Assembly (NCBI GenBank): GCA_009782175.1
Contig: WRKR01000003.1
Location: 1 to 64,000 of the forward strand
From: Cystobacterineae bacterium
Lineage (GTDB): Bacteria > Myxococcota > Myxococcia > Myxococcales > Myxococcaceae
Reading direction: 5' to 3'
Length of the DNA stretch: 64,000 nucleotides
A program made the translations under genes and the position numbers. Positions within the stretch are counted from its first letter, which is position 1, and each line of letters starts with the position of its first letter. The notes below the pieces were generated by a model. It was not told the origin of the DNA. It was given only the letters and a program-made list of their open reading frames with translations, and searched no databases. Below are positions 24,083 through 33,319 of this stretch, piece after piece.

Positions 24083-25833
24083 GGCCACTCCTTGAGGACA
24101 TGAAGCATGGCTGCGAGGACTTTATCCGGGCTAGGGGGGCCATGCCCAAACTGTATAGCGTCACACTCAGCCAGGACATAGAGGATTTGTTTGCATAGGG
24201 ATTCAGAAAGGCCCTGTGCTTGCATTTTGGCGTGGAGGTGCTCTCGCCTCAGCCCTTGGATAGAAGAGCCGAGTTTGAGCTCCAACAATGCCATGAGATT
24301 TTTGCCAAGGTTTGAGAATGAAGCAGCGTTGGGGTTTGCTTCCAACTCGCCAAGCAAGCTTTCAATGGTGTTGATGGTGGATTTTTCTCGTTTGCGTTGT
24401 TGTTGTTTCTCAGAGGAGCCCATTTTAGAGAATGCAAAGCGAAGGAGCCTTCCCAAAAAACGCAGAGCAATGGGCAAAGCGACCAACAGCCAATAAATGC
24501 TTTTTTGTGTCAGAGGGGCAAGAGGAGGGGCAAGCTGAGCTTTGTGTCGAATGGGATGGATTTTTTGCTCAGGGAGCTCTGCGTTGGGAGCCATGCTCAG
24601 AGGCATATTTCCCGCTGCATGGTCTGCAGCATGGCCTGCAGTTCCGGGGAGCACCACCAGCGACAGAGGGAGCGTGTGGGCTGAATCTAGGGTTTCTGTT
24701 TCCGGGTTGAAATGGTCGAATTTCACCGCAGGCACGGTGAAGTTTCCAGCCTCTTGTGGAATAACGACATATTGCATCGTTCGTTTCCCAAGCAATTTAT
24801 TATCCAAAACCTGTGTAGTGTTTTGAATGGTGGGTTGAAAGGTTTTGAATGTTTTGGGGAACTGCAACTCCAGAGGCGGCACATTTTTGATGTTGCCTAT
24901 GCCTTGAAGTGTCAAATTGAATTCAACAGGTTGGCCTGCCGAAGAGGGGCTTTGAGGGGTTTGAAGCTCCAACGTCCATTGGCCTATGGGAAGTTTTTCA
25001 GCAAAGCTGGGAAGCGCTTTTATTTCAAGTGTCAAGGCATTGCTTTTGCGGAGCACCTTGCGTCCTCTGAAGAGCTGTCCCATGGTGAAGTCTACGGTTG
25101 CCGGCTCGACAGTATAGCTTCCGGGTTGGATGGCAAAGAGAGCTTGTTGTTTGAGAATTGTGACATAATAGCTCACACCATCAACGGTTTTTCGCTCTGC
25201 GGGCAATGGCCAGTTCAGCGCAAAGTCTTCATTGAAGAAGCCATTCAGGGTGGGCATTGAAATGGATTGAAGGGTGATGTTGGTTGTTCGAGAATAAACC
25301 TGCAAGGTCAACAAAACTTGTTCTCCCACATATGCAGAGGGTTTGTTGAGCGTCATTTGGACGAACAAGTCCGAGTCTGAGCGAGGGATGAGCGGGGTGT
25401 TGGTTGGGCTGCTGCCTTGGGAAAGGTTTGCTCTGGGAGAAGAGGCGTTGGCCGTTTGGCTTCGAATAACATCAATGGCCACAGTTTCTGTTTTATAGGT
25501 GGTTTTTTCTGTTTTTAAGAGTGCTGCGGGAATAAGCAGCCGCCCTTCTTTTTTCGCGCGCAAAATGAGGAGGTGGCGAAGCTCTGTCTGGGTTTTTCTG
25601 CCCCTGTGGTGAAGAAGCTGACTTTCATGAAAGCGTTGGAGGATTTCGAAGTCATGGCTGGAAGGCAGCTCCAGTTGAGCATTGGGGGGTGGATTAACAA
25701 CAACAATGCTGAGTTGAAAGGTTTCTTCAAGGCCAACCCTGCTCCTGTCGGCGGACTGAGAGAACTCCATTTCCGCCCACGCTGAGAATGAGCAAAGGAG
25801 GAAAGGGAGAAAGTACCTACCAATCTTGCTCAT
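24079..25833 (-). CDS. batD: BatD-like oxygen tolerance protein
   Basis: The large periplasmic Bat component. The 584 residues begin with a signal peptide (SKIGRYFLPFLLCSFSAWA), followed by repeated Ig-like beta domains with features of the BatD family such as RSRVGLEETFQLSIVV, NKPSAYVGEQVLLTLQVYSR and AGQPVEFNLTLQGIGNIKNV, then one transmembrane helix (about 450-470) and a cytoplasmic helical part. The frame is open back to 26001, but ATG 25833 is chosen because GGAAGG lies upstream and the signal peptide then starts the protein. It overlaps batC by 17 bases and batE by 4. Confidence 0.85.
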   Translation of the reverse strand: MSKIGRYFLPFLLCSFSAWAEMEFSQSADRSRVGLEETFQLSIVVVNPPPNAQLELPSSHDFEILQRFHESQLLHHRGRKTQTELRHLLILRAKKEGRLLIPAALLKTEKTTYKTETVAIDVIRSQTANASSPRANLSQGSSPTNTPLIPRSDSDLFVQMTLNKPSAYVGEQVLLTLQVYSRTTNITLQSISMPTLNGFFNEDFALNWPLPAERKTVDGVSYYVTILKQQALFAIQPGSYTVEPATVDFTMGQLFRGRKVLRKSNALTLEIKALPSFAEKLPIGQWTLELQTPQSPSSAGQPVEFNLTLQGIGNIKNVPPLELQFPKTFKTFQPTIQNTTQVLDNKLLGKRTMQYVVIPQEAGNFTVPAVKFDHFNPETETLDSAHTLPLSLVVLPGTAGHAADHAAGNMPLSMAPNAELPEQKIHPIRHKAQLAPPLAPLTQKSIYWLLVALPIALRFLGRLLRFAFSKMGSSEKQQQRKREKSTINTIESLLGELEANPNAASFSNLGKNLMALLELKLGSSIQGLRREHLHAKMQAQGLSESLCKQILYVLAECDAIQFGHGPPSPDKVLAAMLHVLKEWP

Positions 25834-26692
25834 ATTGCCAACCTTCCGCAGGCGGTTTTTTCTGAAGGCGCCAGGGCTCATAACTTTTCTCATCCATTCC
25901 AAAGGCATCCAAAATTCTATCTGCATCTTCTTTGCGGAGCCGTTTTTCCCGTTGTTGAGGCAAGCTGTTTTCTTGCCTGTTTCTGTCTGCCGTTTCTGCA
26001 CCTGAGGGGTTCTTCATGGGGGAGTTGTTGTCGGGTGTTGTGTTTTGGGGTGTTGGGGAAACATTCTCCTGGCTTTCTGTGTTTTCATGGCCACCTGTTT
26101 CATGCTCAGAAGGCGTTGAAGTTGTTTTGTTGTCCTGAGGTTTTTGTGGAGAAGAAGGGTTTTTCTCAGGCTCTAAATCAAGGGGCTCAGAGGGGTTTTT
26201 TCCTTCGGGGTCATCATTGTTTTTGGGGTTATTTTGAAGTTTGTCCTGAGGTGGCGCTGGAGGCTGATGGAGCAAAAACTCCATGTTTTGTCTTGCCATG
26301 GTGTCTTGAGGGTTAAGCCTCAAAGCTTGGCGATAAGAGGCAATGGCATCCGCAATATTGCCCATGGCTGCATAGGTGTTTCCCATGTTATAGAAAATAT
26401 CGCCGCGGAGTTTGCCATTATCCAGCTCCCGAGCGCGGTTGAGCGCGTTGAGAGCATTGTCATATTGCCCTTGCTTATAATAGGTAGTGCCTTGGTTGAA
26501 TTCGAGCTGAGCATTTGAAGGCATTTGGGTTTTGGCTTCTTCAAAGGCAGAATGGGCATCCTCGAAACGCTCTGTCTGATAAGCCTCTATCCCCTGTTTG
26601 ACGTTGGGTGGAATTTTTTGGAAGAGGTGTTGTGCGAAGGCAAAAGGGGAAAAGGCAAGGCCAAGCCAAAACAAAAACGGAAACCCAGTCAT
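25817..26692 (-). CDS. batC: BatC-like TPR protein
   Basis: A periplasmic, probably membrane-linked TPR protein of the Bat complex. The 291 residues have a signal peptide (cut after FAFA, about 20), at least three TPR units (about 30-135, for example AQLEFNQGTTYYKQGQYDNA and FYNMGNTYAAMGNIADAIAS), then a long disordered stretch rich in Pro, Asn, Glu and Lys (about 145-255), and a short charged end with RKEDADRILDAFGMDEKSYE. AAGGAG precedes the ATG, which overlaps the batB stop (ATGA). Confidence 0.84.
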   Translation of the reverse strand: MTGFPFLFWLGLAFSPFAFAQHLFQKIPPNVKQGIEAYQTERFEDAHSAFEEAKTQMPSNAQLEFNQGTTYYKQGQYDNALNALNRARELDNGKLRGDIFYNMGNTYAAMGNIADAIASYRQALRLNPQDTMARQNMEFLLHQPPAPPQDKLQNNPKNNDDPEGKNPSEPLDLEPEKNPSSPQKPQDNKTTSTPSEHETGGHENTESQENVSPTPQNTTPDNNSPMKNPSGAETADRNRQENSLPQQREKRLRKEDADRILDAFGMDEKSYEPWRLQKKPPAEGWQYEQDW

Positions 26693-27735
26693 GGCGCTCT
26701 CCTTGAGGAGGGTGGCAAAAACATTCCCGACAACAAGAACAGAATTCCGAGCGCAGCAAAGGGTTGAAACATTTCTCCATAGCGGACAGAGACGCGAGAC
26801 TCGAATTCTTCTTTTTGCATGGCGTCAATGCGTGCGCCTACGAGGTTTGCTGCAACGCCCATAGGCTCATAAAAAAACTCTCCTCCTGTGGCGTTGGCGA
26901 TGTTTTCCAGAAGTTGTTTGTTGAGGCGGGAGATGACGGTTTTGTCTTGCGCGTCTTTGATATAACCCACAATGTTTCCCGTTGCGTCATATTTAGGGAT
27001 GGGTTCTCCTATTTCGCTGCCAATGCCAACGGCAAGCACTTGAGCGCCTGTGGCTTTGAGCTCGCGAATGCCACTTTCCATTTCGCCCAAAAGGTCTTCC
27101 CCATCAGAAAGCAAAACGACGACACGGCTTTTGGAGCCTGTGCCTGCATCTGCCAACAGCTTCGCTGAGAGTTTGAGTGCGGCACCTATATGGGTTGGGC
27201 CAGGAGGAAAGGAGTCCACGCGAATGCTGTTTAAAAAAAGTTGTACCGCTCCATAATCACTGGTTAATGGGCATTGCACAAAGGCCGAGTTTGAAAAAAC
27301 CACAATGGCGATGCGGTCACCTTTGAGTTGCTCTATCAAATGAAAAAATTCCAATTTTGCGCGCTCTAAGCGGCTGGGCAAAACATCTTGTGCGAGCATG
27401 GATTTTGAAACGTCAATGGCCAGCACAATATCGACACCGCGACGTTTGACAATTTCGGTTTGGTTTCCGCACTGTGGTTGGCTCAAAGCGACTATAAAAA
27501 AACCCAACCCCAAAAAAGAGAAGAGGGTTTGATAAAAGGGTTGTGTTTTGGAAAGCCCAGGCACCAGCGTTTTTAGCAAGTGTGGAGCTGCGAGGGTGCT
27601 GGCCTTTTGAAGGCGCTGCAATGCATTCCGCATGCTCCACAAACTCAACGTTATGAGCAGCAAAAGCCAAAGCAACATCCACGGCTGGTTGACATGGATG
27701 GGATAGCCCAGAAAATGGAATTGCCAGGGAGTCAT
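26689..27735 (-). CDS. batB: BatB-like VWA membrane protein
   Basis: The 348 residues have two N-terminal membrane helices (about 18-38 and 65-85), a VWA domain with an intact metal-site motif DVSKS (VLAIDVSKSM) and VVLLSDGEDLLGEME, and a last membrane helix near the C-terminus (about 325-342). BatA and BatB are paralogous VWA proteins that are thought to form a membrane complex. ATG 27735 overlaps the batA stop (ATGA); a longer reading to 27783 has no support. Confidence 0.87.
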   Translation of the reverse strand: MTPWQFHFLGYPIHVNQPWMLLWLLLLITLSLWSMRNALQRLQKASTLAAPHLLKTLVPGLSKTQPFYQTLFSFLGLGFFIVALSQPQCGNQTEIVKRRGVDIVLAIDVSKSMLAQDVLPSRLERAKLEFFHLIEQLKGDRIAIVVFSNSAFVQCPLTSDYGAVQLFLNSIRVDSFPPGPTHIGAALKLSAKLLADAGTGSKSRVVVLLSDGEDLLGEMESGIRELKATGAQVLAVGIGSEIGEPIPKYDATGNIVGYIKDAQDKTVISRLNKQLLENIANATGGEFFYEPMGVAANLVGARIDAMQKEEFESRVSVRYGEMFQPFAALGILFLLSGMFLPPSSRRAP

Positions 27736-28739
27736 GGGAGCACACGCAAAGGGCCATTTTGAAGAATCATCTGAATAACCCACAGAAGAAAAGCGGCGAG
27801 CAAAAAGCCGCCGAACAATTCTCTATAGTTGGACTCGGGTGTGCCATCCAGCAGCTTAGAGCGCTCAAAGGTGTTGAGTGCGCTTTGCAGTCCTTGCTCG
27901 AGGGATTGTTTGTCGGTGGAGATATAGGCATTTCCGCCAGAAATAGCGGACACCTCTTCGAGCAATTCTGAGTTGATGGGAATGTCTATTTCAATCCATT
28001 CAATGACGCCAAACAAAGGGTCGTTCCTTGGGAAGGGGACTTTTCCGCCTTTGCCGACCAGAATGGTATAGATGGGAATGTTATAGCTTGCAGCAATGTG
28101 TGCTGCATCCAAGGGCGATAAGAGGCCTGCATTGTTTTCGCCATCGGTAATGAGGACAATGACTTTGCTTTTGGCTTCGGAGTTGCGCAGGCGAAGCAAT
28201 GCGCTGGCCAAGGCGTCGCCGATGGCCGTTCCATCTTGAATTATCCCTGTTTTCAGTTGCCCCACAACTTGTTTGAGAATGCCATAATCCAAAGTGAGCG
28301 GCACCTGCGTATAAGCAAGCCCGGCAAAGACGACGAGGCCAATTCTGTCATTGCCTCGTTGCTCAATGAATTCAGCAAGCACTTGTTTGGCGACATTCAT
28401 TCGGTTGAGGGGTTTGAAATCCGCTGCTTCCATGGAGGTGGACAAGTCAAGCGCAATCATAATGTCGATGCCTTCGACAGTATGTTTTCTCGTATAACGC
28501 TCCTGGATTTGAGGGCGGGCCAAAGCCACAATGGCCAGAAAGAGGCCCAGCATTTTGAGGATGGGAATGAGCCACAGGAGCTGAGCCCGCATGCCTCGGT
28601 TTTGTGCTGAGAAGAGGGCCGTGGATGCAAAGCGCAATGCAGCACGCCTTCGTTGGTGGCGAATGCTGAAGGCGAGGGCGATTGGCAAGAGGGCCAAGAG
28701 CCATAGTGCGAATGGACTATGGAAATGGAGGTTGGGCAT
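27732..28739 (-). CDS. batA: BatA-like VWA membrane protein
   Basis: The 335 residues start with a membrane helix (FALWLLALLPIALAF), a second at about 52-72, a VWA domain with metal site DLSTS (MIALDLSTSM) and VIVLITDGENNAG, and a C-terminal helix (about 312-330). The start is uncertain: ATG 28739 or 28748, or an unlikely TTG at 28802; none has a clear ribosome site, but all overlap the end of the upstream gene, so translation is probably coupled. Role as for BatB. Confidence 0.86.
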   Translation of the reverse strand: MPNLHFHSPFALWLLALLPIALAFSIRHQRRRAALRFASTALFSAQNRGMRAQLLWLIPILKMLGLFLAIVALARPQIQERYTRKHTVEGIDIMIALDLSTSMEAADFKPLNRMNVAKQVLAEFIEQRGNDRIGLVVFAGLAYTQVPLTLDYGILKQVVGQLKTGIIQDGTAIGDALASALLRLRNSEAKSKVIVLITDGENNAGLLSPLDAAHIAASYNIPIYTILVGKGGKVPFPRNDPLFGVIEWIEIDIPINSELLEEVSAISGGNAYISTDKQSLEQGLQSALNTFERSKLLDGTPESNYRELFGGFLLAAFLLWVIQMILQNGPLRVLP

Positions 28740-29682
28740 GGCAAGCATCGACGGTGGACGGTTCGTCGGTTGGGGAGGTGTTGTCAACCAGCTGATAGGC
28801 AAATTCCCAGTCTATATCGCACTTGGCGATGTCGGCATTTCCCTTTGCATATTTAATAAAGTCAGATTCATAAGAAAACTGAGCCAGGGCCTTTATGGGG
28901 AGTTGGGTGGAGTGCAGTTGTTGAAGGGAAGCCAGAAACTCTGTGGTCGTCGACTCTAAAGCATCAAACTGGTGAAGCTCGCCTACATAGCCGCGAATAA
29001 TTTCAGAGAGCATAAAATAATATTCACGTGTTTTGCCTTGGGCAGGAAGTGCTTGAGCCCGGAGTGCATTCAGCGCTTCTTTTGTTCTGTCGGCAAGAGG
29101 CCTTTCAGGGACAATGGGGGGGGCTTTTTTTCTTTGGCGCAGCCACATTCGAAGGAGGAGAAAAGCCAAAGCGATGGCCACAACAGCAGCGCCCCAATAG
29201 AGCACCGTATAGCTGGGTATAAAGACAGGGGCGGGAGGGCGTACATCTTCAAGCTGTGAAGGTGTTTGGGCGTGGGCGGTGACGACAGAAATGGTATTTT
29301 TGGGCAAGGTGAAGGAGCCCATTTGCGTAGGTGTTGTTATTTCAAATTGGAATTGTGGAAGCTCAAGCGTACCCAACTCAAAGGCAGCCATTTGAAAGGA
29401 GAAGGTGGTTGTGCTCTCTTGAGCATCATCCTTGCGGCTACGTGTTTTCGAGAGGACATCAAAGCTTAAGTTGCCAGGGAGCGTGGGCATTTCAAAGCGA
29501 AAATGTTTGGGGTGTTTGAGCGTCACGTGGAGTGAAAAAGGTTGCCCCAGTTGAACCGTTTGAGGGTTGATATGCATTTCAACGGCCTCAGGTGCCAAGT
29601 CCGGCTGGGGTGTTGTTTCGGCAGACGCTTCTTTCAAGGCAATGGGGCTCCGCTCAAGGGGATAAGAGGATACTGCTGACAT
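28717..29682 (-). CDS. BatD-like/DUF4381-like membrane protein, first gene of the Bat operon
   Basis: The 321 residues hold an N-terminal beta domain (about 35-150, VEMHINPQTVQLGQPFSLHV and FSFQMAAFELGTLELPQFQF), one transmembrane helix (about 160-182, VLYWGAAVVAIALAFLLL) and a cytoplasmic helical region (REYYFMLSEIIRGYVGELHQ) resembling DUF4381 proteins, which sit between DUF58 and batA in typical Bat operons. No signal peptide is visible at the chosen ATG although the beta domain should be periplasmic; the start has no ribosome site and may be wrong. No moxR or DUF58 gene precedes it; a divergent gene begins 118 bases away. Confidence 0.7.
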   Translation of the reverse strand: MSAVSSYPLERSPIALKEASAETTPQPDLAPEAVEMHINPQTVQLGQPFSLHVTLKHPKHFRFEMPTLPGNLSFDVLSKTRSRKDDAQESTTTFSFQMAAFELGTLELPQFQFEITTPTQMGSFTLPKNTISVVTAHAQTPSQLEDVRPPAPVFIPSYTVLYWGAAVVAIALAFLLLRMWLRQRKKAPPIVPERPLADRTKEALNALRAQALPAQGKTREYYFMLSEIIRGYVGELHQFDALESTTTEFLASLQQLHSTQLPIKALAQFSYESDFIKYAKGNADIAKCDIDWEFAYQLVDNTSPTDEPSTVDACHAQPPFP

Positions 29683-29800
29683 AGCTGTGCTGGCGGACTT
29701 TGCATGAGTTTGTTTGAACGTTCAAGTGGACAAGCTGGTAAAAGCTTGTGAAATTAAGGTGTGTTTATACCTCTCAACATAGGCGACTCACATTTCTTCT

Positions 29801-31201
29801 ATGGTTTTCTTTTTTAGCATTGCCCTAGGGCTGGCCCATATAGCTTTTGCGGCAGAGGAGCATAACCCTGCTGCTCCCCAAGTCCTTTTGGCGACATTTG
29901 GGCCTGGCGATGAAATTCCCGCATGGTGGGGGCATATTGCTTTTGTGGTTGAGGAGCCCAAGCGCGGGAACAGCCAGATGTATAACTATGGTACTTTTGA
30001 TTTTAACGACCCGATGATGTTGTCTCATTTTGTCATGGGGCGCTTGAAGTTTTGGCTTGAAGCTTCTCCTGCGGTACCTGTTTTAGAGTTATATGCTCAA
30101 GAGGACAGACATGTACGCTTGTCCCTGTTTAAGCTGACACCCGAGGAAGCCAGAGGCATGGCTTTTGCGCTGGAAGAGAATGCTTTGCCTCAAAACCGCA
30201 GCTATTTATACCACCACTACCACGACAATTGCGCGACGCGTATAAGGGATGTTTTGGACCAAGTGGTGGGTGGACAATTTTCTGCCTGGCTTAAAGAGCA
30301 ACCCGCGCGCATGAGCATACGCGAGCATACACGGCGTTATTCCGCGGTTAACCCGGCCATGTCGTTTCTTTTGGATTTTCTGCAGAATGATCAGCTTGAC
30401 AAGAAGATTACGGCTTATGAGGAGGCTTTTTTACCCGACGAGTTGGAAAAGCGCATTTTGCAATTTTCAGTATATAGAGGAGGGCTGCAGGGGCCTCTGG
30501 TTTCAAAAACATGGGATTTTTTTAGAAACAAAGCGCGGCCGGACGCTCGCGAGTTTCCTCCCAGGCCTGAGCTTCCATGCCTGGGCATAGGCGTTGGTTT
30601 TGCTTTTCTGGTGGGGGCGCTGGGGCATGGGGCCTCCCAAAGGCGAAGGTGGGCACGCTTAGGGCTTGGCCTGTTTGGCCTGCTGTGGTTTGTGCTGTGG
30701 GGGTTTTTGGGAACCACCTTGGCGGCCATGGAGTTGACGAACCATACGGTGACGCATGGGAATGAGAACCTCTTTTTGGCAAACCCACTTTTGCTGTTGG
30801 GTTGTGTTTGGGCATGGCCTTTTATGCGCAAAGGCACCCAGCGCTCCATGGGGCGCCTTGCGTGCTTGTGTTGCTGCATTGCGGCCATTTCCTGGCTGGG
30901 GCTTGGGCTGAAACTGTTGCCTGTGTTTGAACAAAACAATTGGAATGTGCTTGCGCTGATGTTGCCTGTGCACAGCGCCTTGGCACTTGTTTTTGTGGCG
31001 CTGGCACGCAAAAAACACCCACACGGCAAAGCGGCTGTGCCCGCTCAAGAGCAGACAACCCCCCAAGCTGCATTGCCCTCAGACAAAATGGAAACGCCCG
31101 CGAGCACAACAGAAGCGCCCGCGAAAAAAACGGAAGCAGCGAAAAAAACGGAAGCGGCGAAAAAGACGAGCAAGCGGCGAAAAAAACGCGCAGGCCACTA
31201 A
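29801..31201 (+). CDS. DUF4105 (Lnb-like) membrane protein with Lys/Ala-rich tail
   Basis: DUF4105 proteins carry a periplasmic domain with conserved His residues, and the family includes the lipoprotein remodelling protein Lnb. The 466 residues show a signal segment (about 1-18), the domain with PAWWGHIAFVVEEP, MYNYGTFDFNDP and the YLYHHYHDNCATRIRD block (about 131-146), then about four membrane helices (about 263-400), and a C-terminal tail of Ala, Lys, Thr and Glu (about 418-466) with repeated KKTEAA. Note HYHDNCATR, a strong family marker. It is divergent from the Bat operon. Whether it transfers acyl chains as Lnb does is not shown. Confidence 0.82.
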   Translation: MVFFFSIALGLAHIAFAAEEHNPAAPQVLLATFGPGDEIPAWWGHIAFVVEEPKRGNSQMYNYGTFDFNDPMMLSHFVMGRLKFWLEASPAVPVLELYAQEDRHVRLSLFKLTPEEARGMAFALEENALPQNRSYLYHHYHDNCATRIRDVLDQVVGGQFSAWLKEQPARMSIREHTRRYSAVNPAMSFLLDFLQNDQLDKKITAYEEAFLPDELEKRILQFSVYRGGLQGPLVSKTWDFFRNKARPDAREFPPRPELPCLGIGVGFAFLVGALGHGASQRRRWARLGLGLFGLLWFVLWGFLGTTLAAMELTNHTVTHGNENLFLANPLLLLGCVWAWPFMRKGTQRSMGRLACLCCCIAAISWLGLGLKLLPVFEQNNWNVLALMLPVHSALALVFVALARKKHPHGKAAVPAQEQTTPQAALPSDKMETPASTTEAPAKKTEAAKKTEAAKKTSKRRKKRAGH

Positions 31202-31229
31202 AACAGCGGACAAGCCATGAGGCTGCATG

Positions 31230-31297
31230 GAGGTTGCATTATTGAGGTTGCATTATTGAGGTTGCATTATTGAGGTTGCATTATTGAGGTTGCATTG
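31230..31297. repeat. 14-bp tandem repeat, about 4.9 copies
   Basis: The unit GAGGTTGCATTATT occurs four times in perfect head-to-tail array, with a fifth copy cut at 12 bases (GAGGTTGCATTG). It fills the gap between the convergent DUF4105 and sodB genes. The units are identical, which points to recent slippage. There are no spacers, so it is not a CRISPR. Confidence 0.95.
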
Positions 31298-31309
31298 TCC
31301 AAAAACAGC

Positions 31310-31897
31310 TCAACCGGGTGAAACAAAATTGGCTAGAGCAAAGTCCCAGTTGGCCAAGTGTTTCAAAAAAGTTTCCACATATTTAGCGCGCAGGTTGCGG
31401 TAGTCCACATAATAGGCATGCTCCCAAACATCACAGGTGAGCAGACATTTTTGCCCGTGTTTCAGCGGCGTATCCGCGTTGCTTGTCGTCACAATTTTTA
31501 AAGCTCCATTCTCCAGAACAAGCCAAGCCCAACCCGAGCCGAATTGAGTTGTTGCCGCGCTGGCGAATTGAGTGGAGAATTCCGCGAAGCTTTTAAAATC
31601 CCTGGCAATGGCTTTGGCGAGCTCCCCTTGAGGCTCCCCTCCGCCTTGGGGCTTCATGGATTTCCAATAAAAGTCATGGTTCCACACTTGGGCTGCGTTG
31701 TTGAAAACAGCACCCAGAGAGGTTTTGACAATTTCTTCAAGAGAGAGCTCCGCTTCAGGTTTTCCCTGCAGCAGGTTTTTTAAATTGTTTAAATAAGCCT
31801 GGTGGTGCTTCTCATGGTGGAAGCTTAAAGTTTCTTCAGACAAATGGGGTGAGAGGGCTTCTTTGGAATAGGGAAGAGCGTCAAGTTCGAACTTCAA
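31310..31897 (-). CDS. sodB: Fe/Mn superoxide dismutase
   Basis: It converts superoxide to oxygen and peroxide in the cytoplasm. The 195 residues match the family closely: metal ligands His 27, His 74, Asp 156 and His 160 (DVWEHAYYVDYRN), with GAVFNNAAQVWNHDFYW and FGSGWAWLVL. Gln 70 in NNAAQVWNH is the residue position typical of the iron enzyme, so the Fe form is favoured. The start is TTG, set by a perfect AGGAGG five bases upstream. A promoter-like sequence lies 27-54 bases upstream. Confidence 0.95.
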   Translation of the reverse strand: MKFELDALPYSKEALSPHLSEETLSFHHEKHHQAYLNNLKNLLQGKPEAELSLEEIVKTSLGAVFNNAAQVWNHDFYWKSMKPQGGGEPQGELAKAIARDFKSFAEFSTQFASAATTQFGSGWAWLVLENGALKIVTTSNADTPLKHGQKCLLTCDVWEHAYYVDYRNLRAKYVETFLKHLANWDFALANFVSPG

Positions 31898-31923
31898 AAT
31901 ATCCTCCTTTTTTGTTTGAAAGA

Positions 31924-31951
31924 CTTATAACGCCGAGAGGGCCATTGTCAG
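31924..31951 (-). promoter_or_regulatory. Candidate sigma-70-like promoter of sodB
   Basis: On the minus strand CTGACA (-35-like) and TATAAG (-10-like) are separated by 16 bases, about 27 bases upstream of the start codon and 15 bases upstream of its AGGAGG site. Positions and spacing fit; the exact start of transcription is not known. Confidence 0.45.
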
Positions 31952-32035
31952 GCTTTGCTTGAGGCCAGGGTTAAAAATTTATTAGAGAGTGCCTTGAGGT
32001 GTATGTCATTCTCGCATGAATGGAGACTGAAACGG

Positions 32036-33161
32036 ATGAGTAGCATAAACGCAGTGGAATTGAGTTTGGTGGAATTAGAAGAGCGTCTCCAGGGACTTCG
32101 GAGGAGTCTTTGACGTAGAGCGCAAGCGCTCGGAAATTTCGCGCATTGAGCAAGAGGCCTCGCTTCCGGGTTTTTGGGATGCGCCGGTGCAAGCTCAACA
32201 TGTGCTCAAGCAGAAGACAGAGCTTGAGCATGTTGTTAAAACCATGGACGAGGCGGGGCGAGCGTTGGATGACGCGAAGGTTTTGTGGGAGTTGGGCCAG
32301 GAAGCGGGTGATGCTTCAACGCTGGAAGAGGCGGGCGTTGTTGCTGGCCAGCTGGAAGAGCGCATTCGCGGTTTGGAACTTCGGCGCATGCTTTCGGAGA
32401 AGACGGACCGCCTCAATTGCTTCATGGAAATTAATGCCGGGGCGGGGGGGACGGAGTCCATGGATTGGGCCTCCATGTTGATGCGCATGTATATGCGTTA
32501 TTGTGAGCAGCGCGGCTGGAAAATAGAAGTGAGCGACAGGGTAGAAGGCGAGGAGGCAGGCTATAAAAACGTCTCACTGCGCGTGGAGGGGGACTTTGCC
32601 TATGGATACCTCAAAGCGGAAATTGGCATCCACCGCCTGGTGCGGATCAGCCCCTTTGACTCGAATGCGCGCCGCCACACCTCCTTTGCAGCCGTGGATG
32701 TTTATCCGGAGTTGGATGATGAAATTCGCGTGGACATTCCCGAGAAGGATGTTGAGCTGAAATTCATCCGCGGCGGAGGAGCAGGAGGGCAGAAGGTGAA
32801 CAAAACTTCCTCAACGGCCCAGTTGCGTCACTTGCCCACAGGCATGGTGATTACTTGCCAGACGGAGCGCTCTCAAAACGCCAACAGAGAGATGGCATTC
32901 AAAATTCTCAAAGCGCGCCTTTATGACGTGGAGATGAAGAAGCGCCAGGAGGCCAAAGACGCTGCTGAAGCAGCCAAGGCAGACATTGCCTTCGGCTCGC
33001 AAATACGAAGCTATGTGCTGGCACCCTATCGCCTGGTGAAGGATTTGAGGACAGGCGTGGAAACAGGCAATGTCGACAAAGTATTGGATGGAGACTTGGA
33101 TGCCTTCATTGTTGCGCAGCTGATGGGCGTCAAAAACCCCAGCCGTACACCGACTGACTAA
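32036..33161 (+). CDS. prfB: Peptide chain release factor 2 with programmed +1 frameshift
   Basis: RF2 reads UAA and UGA and releases the peptide from the ribosome. Frame 1 runs from ATG 32036 for 25 codons to an in-frame TGA at 32111; reading continues in the +1 frame at GAC 32112. The joined protein is about 374 residues. After joining, SPF lies at 205-207 and GGQ at 250-252, the positions of E. coli RF2. The frameshift signal is intact (see the separate entry). This is a normal regulatory feature, not a broken gene: low RF2 lets the ribosome pause at UGA and slip, so the factor controls its own synthesis. It is divergent from sodB. Confidence 0.96.
32101..32114 (+). promoter_or_regulatory. 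Programmed +1 frameshift site of prfB
   Basis: The sequence GAGGAGTCTTTGAC contains a Shine-Dalgarno-like AGGAG, then CTT TGA C, the slippery codon followed by the UGA stop and C that is conserved in bacterial prfB genes. The spacing (one base between AGGAG-T and CTT) matches that of E. coli (AGGGGG-TAT-CTT-TGAC) within a couple of bases. Confidence 0.93.
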
Positions 33162-33319
33162 CACTAGACATGTTTTGGGTGATGGAGCTATGCCTTGGCC
33201 TATTGAAGGTGGAGGCATTCTCTGTGTGTAGAGGTCGACCATTTTGGCAGAGGAGAGAGAAAGCACAACTCAACAGATGGAGTTGGGGTTGGTTCATATG
33301 AAAGCAAGAGAGGTAAAAA

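Noticed and set aside
31230-31297. CRISPR-like array
   Set aside because: Units of 14 bp are directly adjacent with no spacers; no cas gene in the window.
32036-33161. prfB as a frameshifted pseudogene
   Set aside because: The shift is at the canonical CTT-TGAC site with the upstream AGGAG, and the joined protein is full length.
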